NCBI GenBank assembly: GCA_000724175.1
Contig: JPGV01000036.1
Location: forward strand, 1-45,979
DNA: 45,979 nt
Direction: 5' to 3'
Source of the DNA: [Candidatus Thermochlorobacteriaceae] bacterium GBChlB
GTDB lineage: Bacteria > Bacteroidota > Chlorobiia > Chlorobiales > Thermochlorobacteraceae
Shown in pieces: positions 17,912 through 26,855 of this stretch (position 1 is the first letter of the stretch; each line of letters begins with the position of its first letter). The notes beneath the pieces are model-generated. The model was given only the letters and a program-made list of their open reading frames with translations. It searched no databases and had not been told where the DNA came from. The translations under genes were made by a program, and so were the position numbers.

Positions 17912-18166
17912 ATGCCAGCAGGCGGAGGAGGCGTAATTACCGATGTGCTTGTCAGCATCGGACGCATTTCAGAATACATGTTTGAAGGGCACTGGTACAC
18001 GGGCGGTCAAATTTTCGACGCGCTTGCCAAAGGCACATTGCGCTTGAACCAAAACTTATACGGCGGCTTGACCGGCGGCGGCAGCGTGCGCGGCTCGTCT
18101 CCGTTTGCGCAATCGAGCAGCACCGCAGCGCGCGACAAAGAAATCGAGGCGCGGTTCGGTAAGTAA
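17912..18166 (+). CDS. csmA: Chlorosome baseplate protein CsmA (bacteriochlorophyll a-binding)
   Basis: CsmA forms the paracrystalline baseplate that passes excitation from the chlorosome to the FMO protein and reaction centre. This 84-residue protein is clearly homologous to Chlorobaculum CsmA: GGGVITDVL for GGGVFTDIL, then GRISEYMFEGHW, FDALAKGTLRLNQNLYG, and a GGGSVRGSSP region. H27 in EGHW corresponds to the histidine (H25) that ligates bacteriochlorophyll a. The known protein loses about 20 C-terminal residues on maturation; the cut would fall near RGSSP, leaving a tail that ends KEIEARFGK. The N-terminus is two residues longer than in Chlorobaculum. A strong leader (AAGGAGACACCACT) precedes the ATG. 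The preceding gap holds a short GC-rich inverted repeat. Confidence 0.95.
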   Translation: MPAGGGGVITDVLVSIGRISEYMFEGHWYTGGQIFDALAKGTLRLNQNLYGGLTGGGSVRGSSPFAQSSSTAARDKEIEARFGK

Positions 18167-18270
18167 TCGCCGCATCGACCATCGCCAAACCAGTGCGTGC
18201 GTGAAATGAGGCGACCCGACCGACGGCACTGCCGCAAGGATGCGCGGTTGCGTCGCCTTGTTTGAAAGCG

Positions 18271-18299
18271 CCTAACGGCAAACACAACGCCGTTTAGGG
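18271..18299 (+). other. Imperfect stem-loop after csmA
   Basis: CCTAACGGC and GCCGTTTAGG pair with one bulge around a 9-base loop. The structure lies 105 bases after the csmA stop and 77 bases before the next gene. No T-run follows, so it may protect the 3' end of csmA mRNA or attenuate readthrough rather than fully terminate. This role is inferred. Confidence 0.35.
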
Positions 18300-18375
18300 A
18301 GGTGTGTCTCGACCACTTGCATCACGTTACGTAACTCGACGTAAAGCACGTAAAGAGGATAAGGAGTAAATCAGT

Positions 18376-19671
18376 ATGAATGTAGTCAATCTCTACACCG
18401 CGAAGCACGCCGACGCCGCGCACATTTTAGAGTTCTTTACAAAACGCTTGATGCGTGAGGGCGAATCGCCGCTTGCCGTGTTCGACGGCATTTTTTATGA
18501 GGCAAAAAACGAGCGCGTTGGCGGGTTCAGTTTCCACGACTACCTTGTCATTACCAATAAATCTGTGTATCTCTGGGCGCGCGGGATTCATAAAGATTAC
18601 CTCGACCGATTCAACTTGGGGTGCGTCTCCTTCGCTGCCAAAGAAAAAGACCGAGAGTTCGCTACGCTCGATTTGACCATCAGCCGCGAAAACAACGAGC
18701 CGATTTTCCTCATCTTCGATTACGTTCCGATTAGCGAAGTGAAAAACCTCATGCTCTTGCATGTCAACAACGAGACAGAAATCGAGTCGGCGTTTGGCAA
18801 AGCGTTTCTCGGAGAAATTCCCGACGACTTAGCTCAACGGTTGAAAGACCTATCAGGACAGCTCTTGCCGCAGCGCGAGATTCTCGTCCCCGACGAAGCC
18901 GAAGCTGCTGCCATTAAAGCCATGATGAACGGAACGCCGCCAAACGAACTTTTTGAGTTTCCAAATGCGCCGCTTTCTCCGATGCAAAGCGCCGAGAACA
19001 TCGGCGGGACAAAGATGTACGGCGACAACCTGCTCAACCAAATTCGCCAACAACGCCAGAACCAAAATTATCAAAGCGCCAATGGCAACGCCGGTCAGGG
19101 CTACTCGGCGGAATTTCTGCAAGGCGAACCGCGCTGGTCAGCGTCGTCGATAAATTCCAACCCGTTTTCAAAATTTGATGTCGTCTCGATGAAACGCGCT
19201 GAAGCCATCGTGCGTGATATGTTCAATGCGATTCCCGAAGAATATCGCAATCAAGCCAAAAAAGATTTAGAGCAAATGCCGGAGCGCTGGTCACACGCGG
19301 TGTTGGCGCTCAATGAACTGCTTGGCAACATTTCCAAAAACCGCGAAACGCAAAACTTTGTGATGCAAGTCATTGAGACGAGCGTGAAGAACGACGGCAT
19401 TTTAGGCGCGATTGCAAAGACATTTTCAACCTTCGCCGCCAGTGCGAGCGCGCAAGCCGCCGCAATGAACAGCAACGGTACAGCGAACAGTACCCCGTCG
19501 ACGCAGACGGAATCAACGCAAGGAACTCAAAACGGTGCGGCGCAAGACCGCGAACCGGATAGCAGCGCCAAACAAGCAACCGATGGAATGTTCGGTCAGA
19601 ACTTGAACGCGTCGAGCCAAAACGGGAATGGACAACGCAAAAAAATCAAGATTAAAATCGATTCGAATTGA
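18376..19671 (+). CDS. Unknown protein of the chlorosome block, possible PH-like N-terminal domain
   Basis: I do not recognise this 431-residue protein. Residues 1-150 look like a compact alpha/beta domain. One stretch, [18 protein letters not shown] followed by [10 protein letters not shown], resembles the strand pattern of bacterial PH-like domains. Residues 200-260 are rich in asparagine and glutamine ([12 protein letters not shown]), 275-370 are predicted helical, and the tail (370-431) is low-complexity Ser/Thr/Asn/Gln ending in a basic KKIKIKID strip. There is no signal peptide or membrane helix. The ribosome-binding site is AAGGAG. It lies between csmA and the second ArsA gene, only 41 bases from the latter, so a role in chlorosome assembly is inferred from position alone. 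Confidence 0.75.
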   Translation: MNVVNLYTAKHADAAHILEFFTKRLMREGESPLAVFDGIFYEAKNERVGGFSFHDYLVITNKSVYLWARGIHKDYLDRFNLGCVSFAAKEKDREFATLDLTISRENNEPIFLIFDYVPISEVKNLMLLHVNNETEIESAFGKAFLGEIPDDLAQRLKDLSGQLLPQREILVPDEAEAAAIKAMMNGTPPNELFEFPNAPLSPMQSAENIGGTKMYGDNLLNQIRQQRQNQNYQSANGNAGQGYSAEFLQGEPRWSASSINSNPFSKFDVVSMKRAEAIVRDMFNAIPEEYRNQAKKDLEQMPERWSHAVLALNELLGNISKNRETQNFVMQVIETSVKNDGILGAIAKTFSTFAASASAQAAAMNSNGTANSTPSTQTESTQGTQNGAAQDREPDSSAKQATDGMFGQNLNASSQNGNGQRKKIKIKIDSN

Positions 19672-19712
19672 ACGCGAGAGCGTCAACACAAGTCAGGAAG
19701 GACAGGACAGTT

Positions 19713-20864
19713 ATGCGAATTATTTTGTATTTGGGCAAAGGCGGCGTCGGGAAAACCACCGTCTCGTCAGCAACGGCAACGCAGATTGCGCGAAGCGGCA
19801 GGCGTGTCTTGATTATGAGCACCGACATCGCGCACAGCCTTGCCGACGCGCTGGGCAAAGAACTCTCCGATACGCCGATTCAAATCGAGAAGAACCTCTT
19901 TGCAATGGAAGTCAACATTCTCGCCGAGATTCGGAAAAATTGGTCGGACTTGCACGGATATTTTTCAACGATGCTCTCGCAAGATGGCACATCGGAAATC
20001 ATCGCCGACGAACTCGCCGTGCTGCCCGGCATGGAGGAAATGATTAGCCTGCGCCACCTGTGGATTGCGGCAAAATCAGGCGACTACGACGCGGTCATCG
20101 TCGACGCCGCGCCGACGGGCGAAACCATGCGGCTCTTGGCAATGCCCGACTCGTATAAATGGTACACCGAAAAAATCGGCAGTTGGCATTTGAAGACCAT
20201 CAGTTTCGCCTACCCGCTCATTCAGAAATTGATGCCGAAAAAGAACATCTTTAAGCTCATGCCCGAAGTTGGTGAACACATCAAAGACCTGCACGGCATT
20301 TTGCTCAATCCCGACATCACGTCGTATCGAATTGTGATGAATCCTGAAAACATGGTCATCAAAGAAGCCTTGCGGGCGCAAACGTATTTGAATTTGTTTG
20401 GCTATGCGCTTGATGCTGTGGTGGTCAATAAGATGTTGCCGAAGACCAGCAGCGACCCGTATTTACAGGCGCTGGCGGCGCAGCAGCAAAAGTATTACGA
20501 GAAAATCGTGAGTTGTTTTTATCCGATTCCAATTTTCAACGCAGGCTACTACGAAAGCGAAGTCATCGGTTGCGATAAACTTGCCGCAATGAGTGCCGAC
20601 CTCTTCCGCGAGAGCGACCCGATGAAAGTTTTTTACAAAGACCAACTCACGCAACAGATTTCAAAGGAGAACGACAAGTATCATTTGAAACTCTATTTGC
20701 CTAACGTCGAGATTGACCGCGTGCAGATGAATGTCAAGGGCGATGAACTGATGATAGAGGTCAACAATTTTCGAAAGAACATCGTCTTGCCAAATGTCTT
20801 GGTCGGGCGCAACACGCTTGGGGCGACGTATCAGAACGGAAAGTTGGATGTGGTCTTTTCCTAA
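19713..20864 (+). CDS. ArsA/Get3-family ATPase with HSP20-like C-terminal domain (second copy)
   Basis: This 383-residue ATPase is a paralogue of the one at 15605-16825. It shares the P-loop GKGGVGKTT (8-16), switch [14 protein letters not shown] (isoleucine replaces the usual proline of TDPAHS), [12 protein letters not shown] and switch [14 protein letters not shown]. Its C-terminus (from about 320: [19 protein letters not shown], then [17 protein letters not shown]) is again an HSP20-like beta domain. Arsenite-binding cysteine sets are absent. ATG at 19713 sits directly before the P-loop. It is the last gene of the same-strand chlorosome block and is followed by 877 bases without a clear gene. 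The two copies could act as a heterodimer, which is inference. Confidence 0.9.
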   Translation: MRIILYLGKGGVGKTTVSSATATQIARSGRRVLIMSTDIAHSLADALGKELSDTPIQIEKNLFAMEVNILAEIRKNWSDLHGYFSTMLSQDGTSEIIADELAVLPGMEEMISLRHLWIAAKSGDYDAVIVDAAPTGETMRLLAMPDSYKWYTEKIGSWHLKTISFAYPLIQKLMPKKNIFKLMPEVGEHIKDLHGILLNPDITSYRIVMNPENMVIKEALRAQTYLNLFGYALDAVVVNKMLPKTSSDPYLQALAAQQQKYYEKIVSCFYPIPIFNAGYYESEVIGCDKLAAMSADLFRESDPMKVFYKDQLTQQISKENDKYHLKLYLPNVEIDRVQMNVKGDELMIEVNNFRKNIVLPNVLVGRNTLGATYQNGKLDVVFS

Positions 20865-21741
20865 GAGGAAAGAGTGTGGTTGATATGGTCGATTTTTTCT
20901 GTAAGTGACAAAAAAATAAGGGCTTAAAAAAAGAGGTTTTATCGCTTGAAACGGAAACTTTTTCTTCGCCCGCCGAGCAGCGCAAGCTACCTTTACAGTA
21001 GAGAAAAGTTAAGTGTAGTTTCTTTGTAATCAGTAAGGGATTGTTTTTATGTTGTTCCGAAATACAAAGATGGAGTTCGCTAAAAAGATGCTGCGACTGC
21101 TTGAAGTCCAGATATTTTTTGCGATGTCGGTTTTCGGAGGCAACGCTGTTTTGAAGCACACCGCCACAGCAAGTTCCGCCGCAAAGGAAAGAACGAAACC
21201 CGCCGCAGAACGTGCAATATGGCGAGCCAAAACGCTTGCAACTGCTCTGCTGTTTTCAGAGACCTGCACTCAGCCGTCCACCATTGAACAAGGAGTTCTG
21301 AAAGAGCGGCGGTGTGAGCGCAGCGCGCTTGTGCCGCTTCTTTCAGCAATCGACTACTTTGCCGCGCAGCACGGTCAAGACTGGTTATGCTGGCGACCCA
21401 CACCGCAAGCTGTTCCCTACAATTTGCTGCAAGAACGCTCCCCGCTTCGCATTTAGACATCCTCCCACGACCGTAGTTACTCACTGGTTTGTTACAGAGC
21501 AGGTTGCCGCCATCGAGAAAAACGTATCTCGCGCACGGCGCATACGCTCGGTTGTCATCGGTGCCATTGAAAAAGGAGAACTGCATTGAGCGTGGCGAAT
21601 GAACGACGCCATGCTTATGCAGAACCGCTAAAAACAACCTCGTCTGCTTAACCACGTCCAAACGGTCAAATTTAGCTGTTCTTTTCCCGTTCTTTTGGAG
21701 AATAATTAAACGAACAATCAAATTCCATAGAGGAGTTAAAA
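20865..21741. other. 877-base region without a convincing gene
   Basis: A plus-strand frame at 21049-21456 (135 codons) has a weak AAGGGA upstream, but its product has no family-like pattern. A longer minus-strand frame at 21080-21721 is equally unconvincing and rich in Cys, Arg and Trp. The main visible structure is a long hairpin at 21298-21346. The last 25 bases hold the ribosome-binding site (GAGGAG) of the lipoprotein gene. The rest may be a long 5' leader, an RNA gene or gene remains. Confidence 0.5.
21298..21346. other. Long imperfect hairpin in gene-free region
   Basis: Outer arms CTGAAAGAGCGGC and GCCGCTTCTTTCAG pair over 13 bases with one bulged T. Inside, AGCGC and GCGCT form a further stem around AGC. 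The whole fold covers 49 bases, unusually long for chance. No T-run follows, so it is not a plain terminator. Confidence 0.5.
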
Positions 21742-22707
21742 ATGAATACCAAATCTTTCTTCATGCGGAGCCTGTTTGTGGCTTTCGTCGCGCTAAGCGC
21801 AATGTATTTCAGCGCTTGCGGAAACAACAGCAGCCCTGTAACGCCAGAGCAAAACGTCATCACAGGCACGATTTCATTTTCATACAATGGCGCGAGCCTC
21901 ACGGACGCGACGAAATGGCCTCAAAACAGCGATACAGCGTCGCAATTTCCGGGCACAATGAAAGTGGCATTTGTGCCACTGGACCCAACGACGCTTGCAC
22001 CGCGTCAAGGACCAGTAGCAGCGATTCCCGGACTCGGTGCAGTTGCTGGTATCCCATTTAGCACGTTGCGAAATGGCGTGTATGAGTTCAGTTCCACCAA
22101 TGCGCGCGATAACAATAACAACCTTGTAAGCTCACTGCCCAAAGACATCTATGGCGTGTATGTAACCTACGTGAATCCCTTTTTCACAGGGCAGGCGTCG
22201 CAGCAGTTTTTGAACAGCGGCGTTGTGGCTGATTTACGAAGCACATCAAGCGTCAGCATTACCGATAGAGTGGAAATGCGCGTCGCCGAAACATTGATGC
22301 AATCGGGTCGTGCGGGCTCTGCAACGCTGTCGGGAACCGTAACGGCAACTGGCAATGTGGCGAATTGGCCTGCCGCGCCAGTCGGACCGCCGACGGCTTG
22401 GGCGCAAGGCGCGGAGTTTATCGCAATTCTGGGATTCCGCGACGGCACCCCGCCCGGAGTGCCCGGAATGTTCTTGGTGCTGCCTCGCCCAGCAAGTGGC
22501 AACTCGACCACATTTGCCACGACCATGCCGTTAGGCACCTATCGCAACATCACAATTGCGCGATACAAAGTCGATTCGGCAGCGCCGGGCGGCTTTAGAA
22601 CTATGGCGACACTGGCGCAATTCAGCAATCCGCAAACACAACAAAATGCGATGACGATGGACGCAGGCAATCGTCAAGCGGTGTGGAATGTAAGCATCGC
22701 GTTGTAA
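21742..22707 (+). CDS. Secreted lipoprotein of unknown function
   Basis: This 321-residue protein has a lipoprotein signal: a hydrophobic N-terminus, then SAMYFSAC with the lipidated cysteine near residue 26, followed by GNNSSPVTP. The rest is beta-rich. Two stretches, VITGTISFSYNG and ATLSGTVTATGNV, look like the starts of two related beta-sandwich repeats, each followed by a proline/tryptophan-containing loop. No catalytic motif is seen. It is probably anchored in the outer membrane. The ribosome-binding site is GAGGAG. An inverted repeat and then a TonB-dependent receptor follow 87 bases on. That neighbour suggests a substrate-capture role, which is inference. Confidence 0.75.
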   Translation: MNTKSFFMRSLFVAFVALSAMYFSACGNNSSPVTPEQNVITGTISFSYNGASLTDATKWPQNSDTASQFPGTMKVAFVPLDPTTLAPRQGPVAAIPGLGAVAGIPFSTLRNGVYEFSSTNARDNNNNLVSSLPKDIYGVYVTYVNPFFTGQASQQFLNSGVVADLRSTSSVSITDRVEMRVAETLMQSGRAGSATLSGTVTATGNVANWPAAPVGPPTAWAQGAEFIAILGFRDGTPPGVPGMFLVLPRPASGNSTTFATTMPLGTYRNITIARYKVDSAAPGGFRTMATLAQFSNPQTQQNAMTMDAGNRQAVWNVSIAL

Positions 22708-22733
22708 TGCGACGTGTTGTCCTGTGCAGAGAA

Positions 22734-22765
22734 TGGGCAAGCAGGCGTAGAGGTCTGCTTGCCCA
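22734..22765 (+). terminator. Strong inverted repeat between lipoprotein and receptor genes
   Basis: A perfect 11-base stem, TGGGCAAGCAG and CTGCTTGCCCA, has a 10-base loop and is followed by a T-rich but interrupted stretch (ACTTTAACAACTTTTTAA). It may terminate or attenuate transcription between the lipoprotein and TonB-dependent receptor genes, lowering receptor expression relative to the lipoprotein. Confidence 0.6.
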
Positions 22766-22794
22766 ACTTTAACAACTTTTTAACTCATTGAACT

Positions 22795-25323
22795 ATGAAA
22801 AGCCTGACTGCGCTTGCCAGTAAACTGCTGCTCGTTTGTGGGCTGCTCTTTGCGGTCTCATCGATTGCCAAAGGTGAAGGAAATTTGGAAGGCACGATAA
22901 AAGACGCCGATACCAATGAGCCGCTCATCGGCGCGAGTATTGTCTTGTATCAAACCAAAATCGGGGCAGTCGCCAACAGCAACGGCTATTTCGAGATTCG
23001 AAACATTCCCGAAGGCATCTATGAAATTCGCATTTCGGCGGTGGGATATAAAACGCGCTTTAAGCAAGTGCATATCTACTCGGATAAAACCATAACGCTT
23101 GATGTCGCGCTGTATTCATCGGGAACTGTCGGCGATGAGGTCGTGGTCTCCGCCTCGCGCTACGAGCAAAATCGAGCAGATTTGCCGGTAACGATTAGCG
23201 TTGTTCCCTTGAAACAAATCGAGACATTGCCGACGCCGACCTTAGACCGCGCGCTTGAAGCCGTGCCAGGCGTCGATATCATTCGTTCTGGTGGAATTGG
23301 CTCATCAAACTTGCAGATTCGTGGCTCTAACGGATTTACGGGCGGCGGACTAAGCACCCGTGTCTTGATGCTGTATGATGGCTTTCCGATGAATTCAGCC
23401 GATGCCAACGCCGTGATTTGGCAATCGGTCAATGTGGCTAATTTAGAACGTTTGGAAGTGGTCAAAGGTGCTGCGTCGTCGATGTATGGTTCAGCAGCAA
23501 TGGGTGGCGTTATCAATGCCATCAGCCTTGTCCCCAAAGATTTTACCGTCAGAGCAAAATTTATGAACGGCGTCTACGACAATCCGCCTGCCGATGTCAA
23601 GCCGTTTCCGGGCATCAACCGACCGTATTTTTACAACGGCAGCGTGATGCTCGGCAATCAAGTCGATAATTTTTCTTACAACGCAATTTACTCGCGCGTC
23701 AGTGACCCGGGCTATCGAGATGCAGGGCAATTCCGTTCCGACAATCTGAACATGACGGCACGATACAATCTGACGCCTGAACAATACCTGCAACTCTCTT
23801 CCGTCTTGAATTGGTCGGAAGGCGGCATCGCCTATGGCTGGTCAAACGTCGGCGACCCGCTCGGTGTGCCATCAGGACCTGTCTTCGTGAACGGACAGCC
23901 AAGGCTGGTGAACGGGCAGGAAGTAATTGGCAGATATTTTCTCAGCGATGACATCACGCGTCGAAATTCGCAACTCATTGGACTGACGCATCAATTGCTC
24001 TTAGGCTCATCGGCAAGTTTGGAAACCAAAGTGCATTTCAATCGAGCGAATTTTACAATTATTTACTACCCGACTCAAGACATTGCGTTTGACCAATTCG
24101 ACCGCAGTGGAAATCCCATCGGCAATTTCCAACGTTACTCTTTTGGCAAAGTTATACGCCGTCCTTACGACCCAAATGACCCGACCACCTTCAACGATTC
24201 CGACGCGCGACGCTACGGCTTGTTTAGCCGACTCCTATGGATGCGCGATAATCATAAACTCAGCGCGGGCATTGAGGGCGCATACAACGACGTGCGCTCG
24301 ACGATTTACACCAACGCATCGGATTTCAACGTCGGCGCATTTATGCAAGATGAAATCGAGGTAACCAGTAATTTCAAGGTAACGGCGGGCATCCGATTAG
24401 ATTATCACGGCGTTGGACAAGCCGACATTACATATATTGACCAACTGTTGCTGCTGCAACAAGGCATTGAAGAGCGTCGCACCGACCCAATTACCACGCG
24501 CAGCCTTTGGCAACTCAGCCCGCGCCTTGCGATGAACTACCAATTCAACGACGAGACATCAATGAGAGCGTCCGTTGGACGCAGTTTCCGCGCCCCGACG
24601 GTTGGCGAGCGCTTCATCACGCAAGCCGGATTTTTCTTAGGCAATCCCAATCCCGGATTGGATGCCGAGCGCGTAACCACGTTTGAAGTGGGCTTCTTCA
24701 AATCGTTCTCGAAGTATCTCTCGCTTGACGCGGCTGTGTATTTCAATCACTACGATAATTTGATTGAATCGGTCAACATCAATCCAAATGCCAGCGCGCT
24801 GGATATTTCATCGAGCGTCTTTCAATTCGTCAATACTGCCAACGCCAACATTTTTGGCGCCGAGGTCTCCTTGACCTCTCAGCCCGTAACGCCGCTCTCG
24901 TTGCAAGTGAGCTACGCATGGATGCGCGCCACAGGCTCGACGCCCGACAACATTCTTGGAGGCAACCGCAACCCGCCACAGTATCAAAATTGGCTGCCGT
25001 ATCGACCAGAACATAACCTGACCTTCCGCACTGACCTTTCGTTCAAGGGATGGTTGCCCGACTTTTTATCCGGCGGCAGTGTCAATGTCAGCGGTCGCTA
25101 TGTCAGCCGCATTAACGCCGTCAGAATTGCCGCGAACTCTGAAGGCATCAATTATCCGGGCAATTTCTTCGTAATGGACGCCGGTGCGCGGTGGCAGTTG
25201 CTCGAGCGATTCACGCTCACGGGATTGATGCTCAATATCGCCAACACGCAATATGAAGAGCTGGAACAATACCGCGCGCCCGGTCGCAGTTTCCATTTGG
25301 GTATTGAGTTCAATTTGAACTAA
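22795..25323 (+). CDS. TonB-dependent outer-membrane receptor with carboxypeptidase-regulatory-like N-terminal domain
   Basis: This 842-residue receptor has a signal peptide (ending near SSIAKG), a CarboxypepD_reg-like beta-sandwich (GNLEGTIKDADTNEPLIGASIVL, residues 30-115), a plug domain (VVVSASRYEQNRADLPVTISVV, with LQIRGSNGF and the VVKGAASSMYGSAAMGGVINAIS end of the plug), and a C-terminal beta-barrel. This order is common in Bacteroidota and Chlorobiota. It imports a ligand across the outer membrane using TonB energy; the ligand, perhaps a siderophore, cobalamin or peptide, cannot be told. The last residues are FHLGIEFNLN, so the usual terminal aromatic residue is replaced. No cobalamin riboswitch was seen upstream. 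It lies behind a lipoprotein gene. Confidence 0.9.
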   Translation: MKSLTALASKLLLVCGLLFAVSSIAKGEGNLEGTIKDADTNEPLIGASIVLYQTKIGAVANSNGYFEIRNIPEGIYEIRISAVGYKTRFKQVHIYSDKTITLDVALYSSGTVGDEVVVSASRYEQNRADLPVTISVVPLKQIETLPTPTLDRALEAVPGVDIIRSGGIGSSNLQIRGSNGFTGGGLSTRVLMLYDGFPMNSADANAVIWQSVNVANLERLEVVKGAASSMYGSAAMGGVINAISLVPKDFTVRAKFMNGVYDNPPADVKPFPGINRPYFYNGSVMLGNQVDNFSYNAIYSRVSDPGYRDAGQFRSDNLNMTARYNLTPEQYLQLSSVLNWSEGGIAYGWSNVGDPLGVPSGPVFVNGQPRLVNGQEVIGRYFLSDDITRRNSQLIGLTHQLLLGSSASLETKVHFNRANFTIIYYPTQDIAFDQFDRSGNPIGNFQRYSFGKVIRRPYDPNDPTTFNDSDARRYGLFSRLLWMRDNHKLSAGIEGAYNDVRSTIYTNASDFNVGAFMQDEIEVTSNFKVTAGIRLDYHGVGQADITYIDQLLLLQQGIEERRTDPITTRSLWQLSPRLAMNYQFNDETSMRASVGRSFRAPTVGERFITQAGFFLGNPNPGLDAERVTTFEVGFFKSFSKYLSLDAAVYFNHYDNLIESVNINPNASALDISSSVFQFVNTANANIFGAEVSLTSQPVTPLSLQVSYAWMRATGSTPDNILGGNRNPPQYQNWLPYRPEHNLTFRTDLSFKGWLPDFLSGGSVNVSGRYVSRINAVRIAANSEGINYPGNFFVMDAGARWQLLERFTLTGLMLNIANTQYEELEQYRAPGRSFHLGIEFNLN

Positions 25324-25392
25324 GGCGAAGCAAATAAGAATCAACATCACAGCGCGGGACACGCTCAACATGGGACAAAACAGACAGCGACG

Positions 25393-26784
25393 ATGAAACT
25401 CAAACTTCAATTTACCGCGATGAAACTTGCTATCGCGTGGATGTTCGCCCTCGTTACCATCAATTTCAACCGCGTCGCGATGCTCGATGTCGGCATTCCC
25501 GCGCTGCTCGTCGCAACGATGATTGGACTCTATCCGCTCTTTGGTCCGTTTCAGCCGTTCTTCGGCAGGGTAACGAACCGATTTCCAATCTGGGGATACC
25601 GCCGCAGTCCGTATTTGATTCTGGGAATGCTGGCGGGCAGCATGGTTTTTCCGTTTCTGCCGAGCGTGATGCTGGGAATTGCATCAACTGACGTGACGGC
25701 GCTCACGCTGGGATTTCTGCTCTTTTTCGTCTTTGGAACGGCGATTGCGCTAATGGCAAATACATTTCTCGACCTTATTGCTGATTGCACGACCGAAGAA
25801 ACTCGAAGCGGTGTGTTCTCAATGGCATGGACAGGACAGACGCTCATTATCGTCGTTTGGGCAATCGTGTTTCGGGCCGTCATGCCAGAATTTTCTATTG
25901 AGTCAATGCAGACGCTTTACAACCTGACGCCGTTTATCGTGATGACGCTTGCAACACTGAGCGTGCTGGGACTTGAAAAACGCCGAAGCGCATCGGAACT
26001 CGCGCTCTTGCAAAAGAAAGAGTATGAGCAGGCAACGCCGCAGCGTAATCCGCTCAAAGAATCGGTAGAGGCGTTGAAGCAAAATCGAACCGCACAACAG
26101 TTTTTTCTCTTCGTCATGCTCTGCTTCTTGGGAATTTTTCTGCAAGATTTGTTGCAAGAATTGCTCGGCGGCGAAGTCTTTGGAATGAGTGTCGGCGAGA
26201 CGACCGTGTTCCAACAAATTTTCAACGGAACAGTAACGCTGGGCATGGCGCTGACGGCAATGTTCGGCGCAAGGGCGATGGGGCGACCTGATGTGCAAAC
26301 GCCCGCGCTGCCGATGAGCGCAAAAAAGCAAATTGCGTCGTTAGGCGGATTCGCCGCAACTGCAACATTCGTCTTGATTGCTATTGCCGCCGTAACGCAA
26401 AACCTAACGATGCTCTTTACGGTGTTTGCGCTCAATGGATTCTTCGTTGGTGTGTTTACGTTTGCATCGGTAACAATGATGTCGGATATGACAGTCGAGG
26501 GCGAGACGGGAAAATATCTCGGCATTTGGAGCATGGCGCAGGCGTTAGGACTCGGCTTGTCGTTCATCGCATCGGGCGCCCTGTATGAGATGCTGGTTCA
26601 ACGGAAAATTTTTGTAAGTTCAGCAGTGGGCTATGGCGCGATTTTTCTGTGCGAAGCGGCATTTATGTTCTGGTGCGTCTGGTCGCTTCGCCCGGCGAAT
26701 GTAGACTCATTGCGCCAAGAAGCCTTGTTAAATCAAGCAGTTTCGGGCGAAAGTCGCGCCGAAAAAAAGCAAGCGTTGGTGTAG
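25393..26784 (+). CDS. PucC-family (bacteriochlorophyll delivery) MFS protein (first copy)
   Basis: This 463-residue membrane protein with about 12 helices fits the PucC/BCD branch of the major facilitator superfamily. Typical segments are FNRVAMLDVGIPALLVATMIGLY, the RFPIWGYRRSPYLILGML loop, and FLDLIADCTTEETRSGVFSMAWTGQTL. Relatives assist assembly of light-harvesting complexes or move bacteriochlorophyll in phototrophs. A second, divergent copy is at 29649-31118. The ATG at 25393 is used; another at codon 10 is possible. The gene follows the TonB receptor by 70 bases and precedes a methyltransferase by 71 bases on the same strand. In a chlorosome organism a bacteriochlorophyll-related role is likely but not shown. 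Confidence 0.87.
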   Translation: MKLKLQFTAMKLAIAWMFALVTINFNRVAMLDVGIPALLVATMIGLYPLFGPFQPFFGRVTNRFPIWGYRRSPYLILGMLAGSMVFPFLPSVMLGIASTDVTALTLGFLLFFVFGTAIALMANTFLDLIADCTTEETRSGVFSMAWTGQTLIIVVWAIVFRAVMPEFSIESMQTLYNLTPFIVMTLATLSVLGLEKRRSASELALLQKKEYEQATPQRNPLKESVEALKQNRTAQQFFLFVMLCFLGIFLQDLLQELLGGEVFGMSVGETTVFQQIFNGTVTLGMALTAMFGARAMGRPDVQTPALPMSAKKQIASLGGFAATATFVLIAIAAVTQNLTMLFTVFALNGFFVGVFTFASVTMMSDMTVEGETGKYLGIWSMAQALGLGLSFIASGALYEMLVQRKIFVSSAVGYGAIFLCEAAFMFWCVWSLRPANVDSLRQEALLNQAVSGESRAEKKQALV

Positions 26785-26855
26785 AAGCGTCGTTGCCAGT
26801 GCAGGGCGCGGCTTAAAAAAGAAACGCAAGGTATAGAACTCATCCATTCATCACC

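Noticed and set aside
15605-20864. Arsenic-resistance function for the two ArsA-family genes
   Set aside because: No arsB, arsR or arsC nearby and the cysteine sets for arsenite binding are not seen.
21049-21456. 135-codon plus-strand frame with a weak AAGGGA upstream
   Set aside because: The product has no recognisable fold pattern and is crossed by the long hairpin; kept only as a possibility within the region note.
21080-21721. 213-codon open frame on the minus strand in the gene-free region
   Set aside because: No ribosome-binding site, no family-like pattern, and unusual Cys/Trp/Arg content; more likely chance.
21450-22800. Cobalamin riboswitch ahead of the lipoprotein and receptor genes
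   Set aside because: No B12-box-like sequence or surrounding consensus was found on the plus strand.
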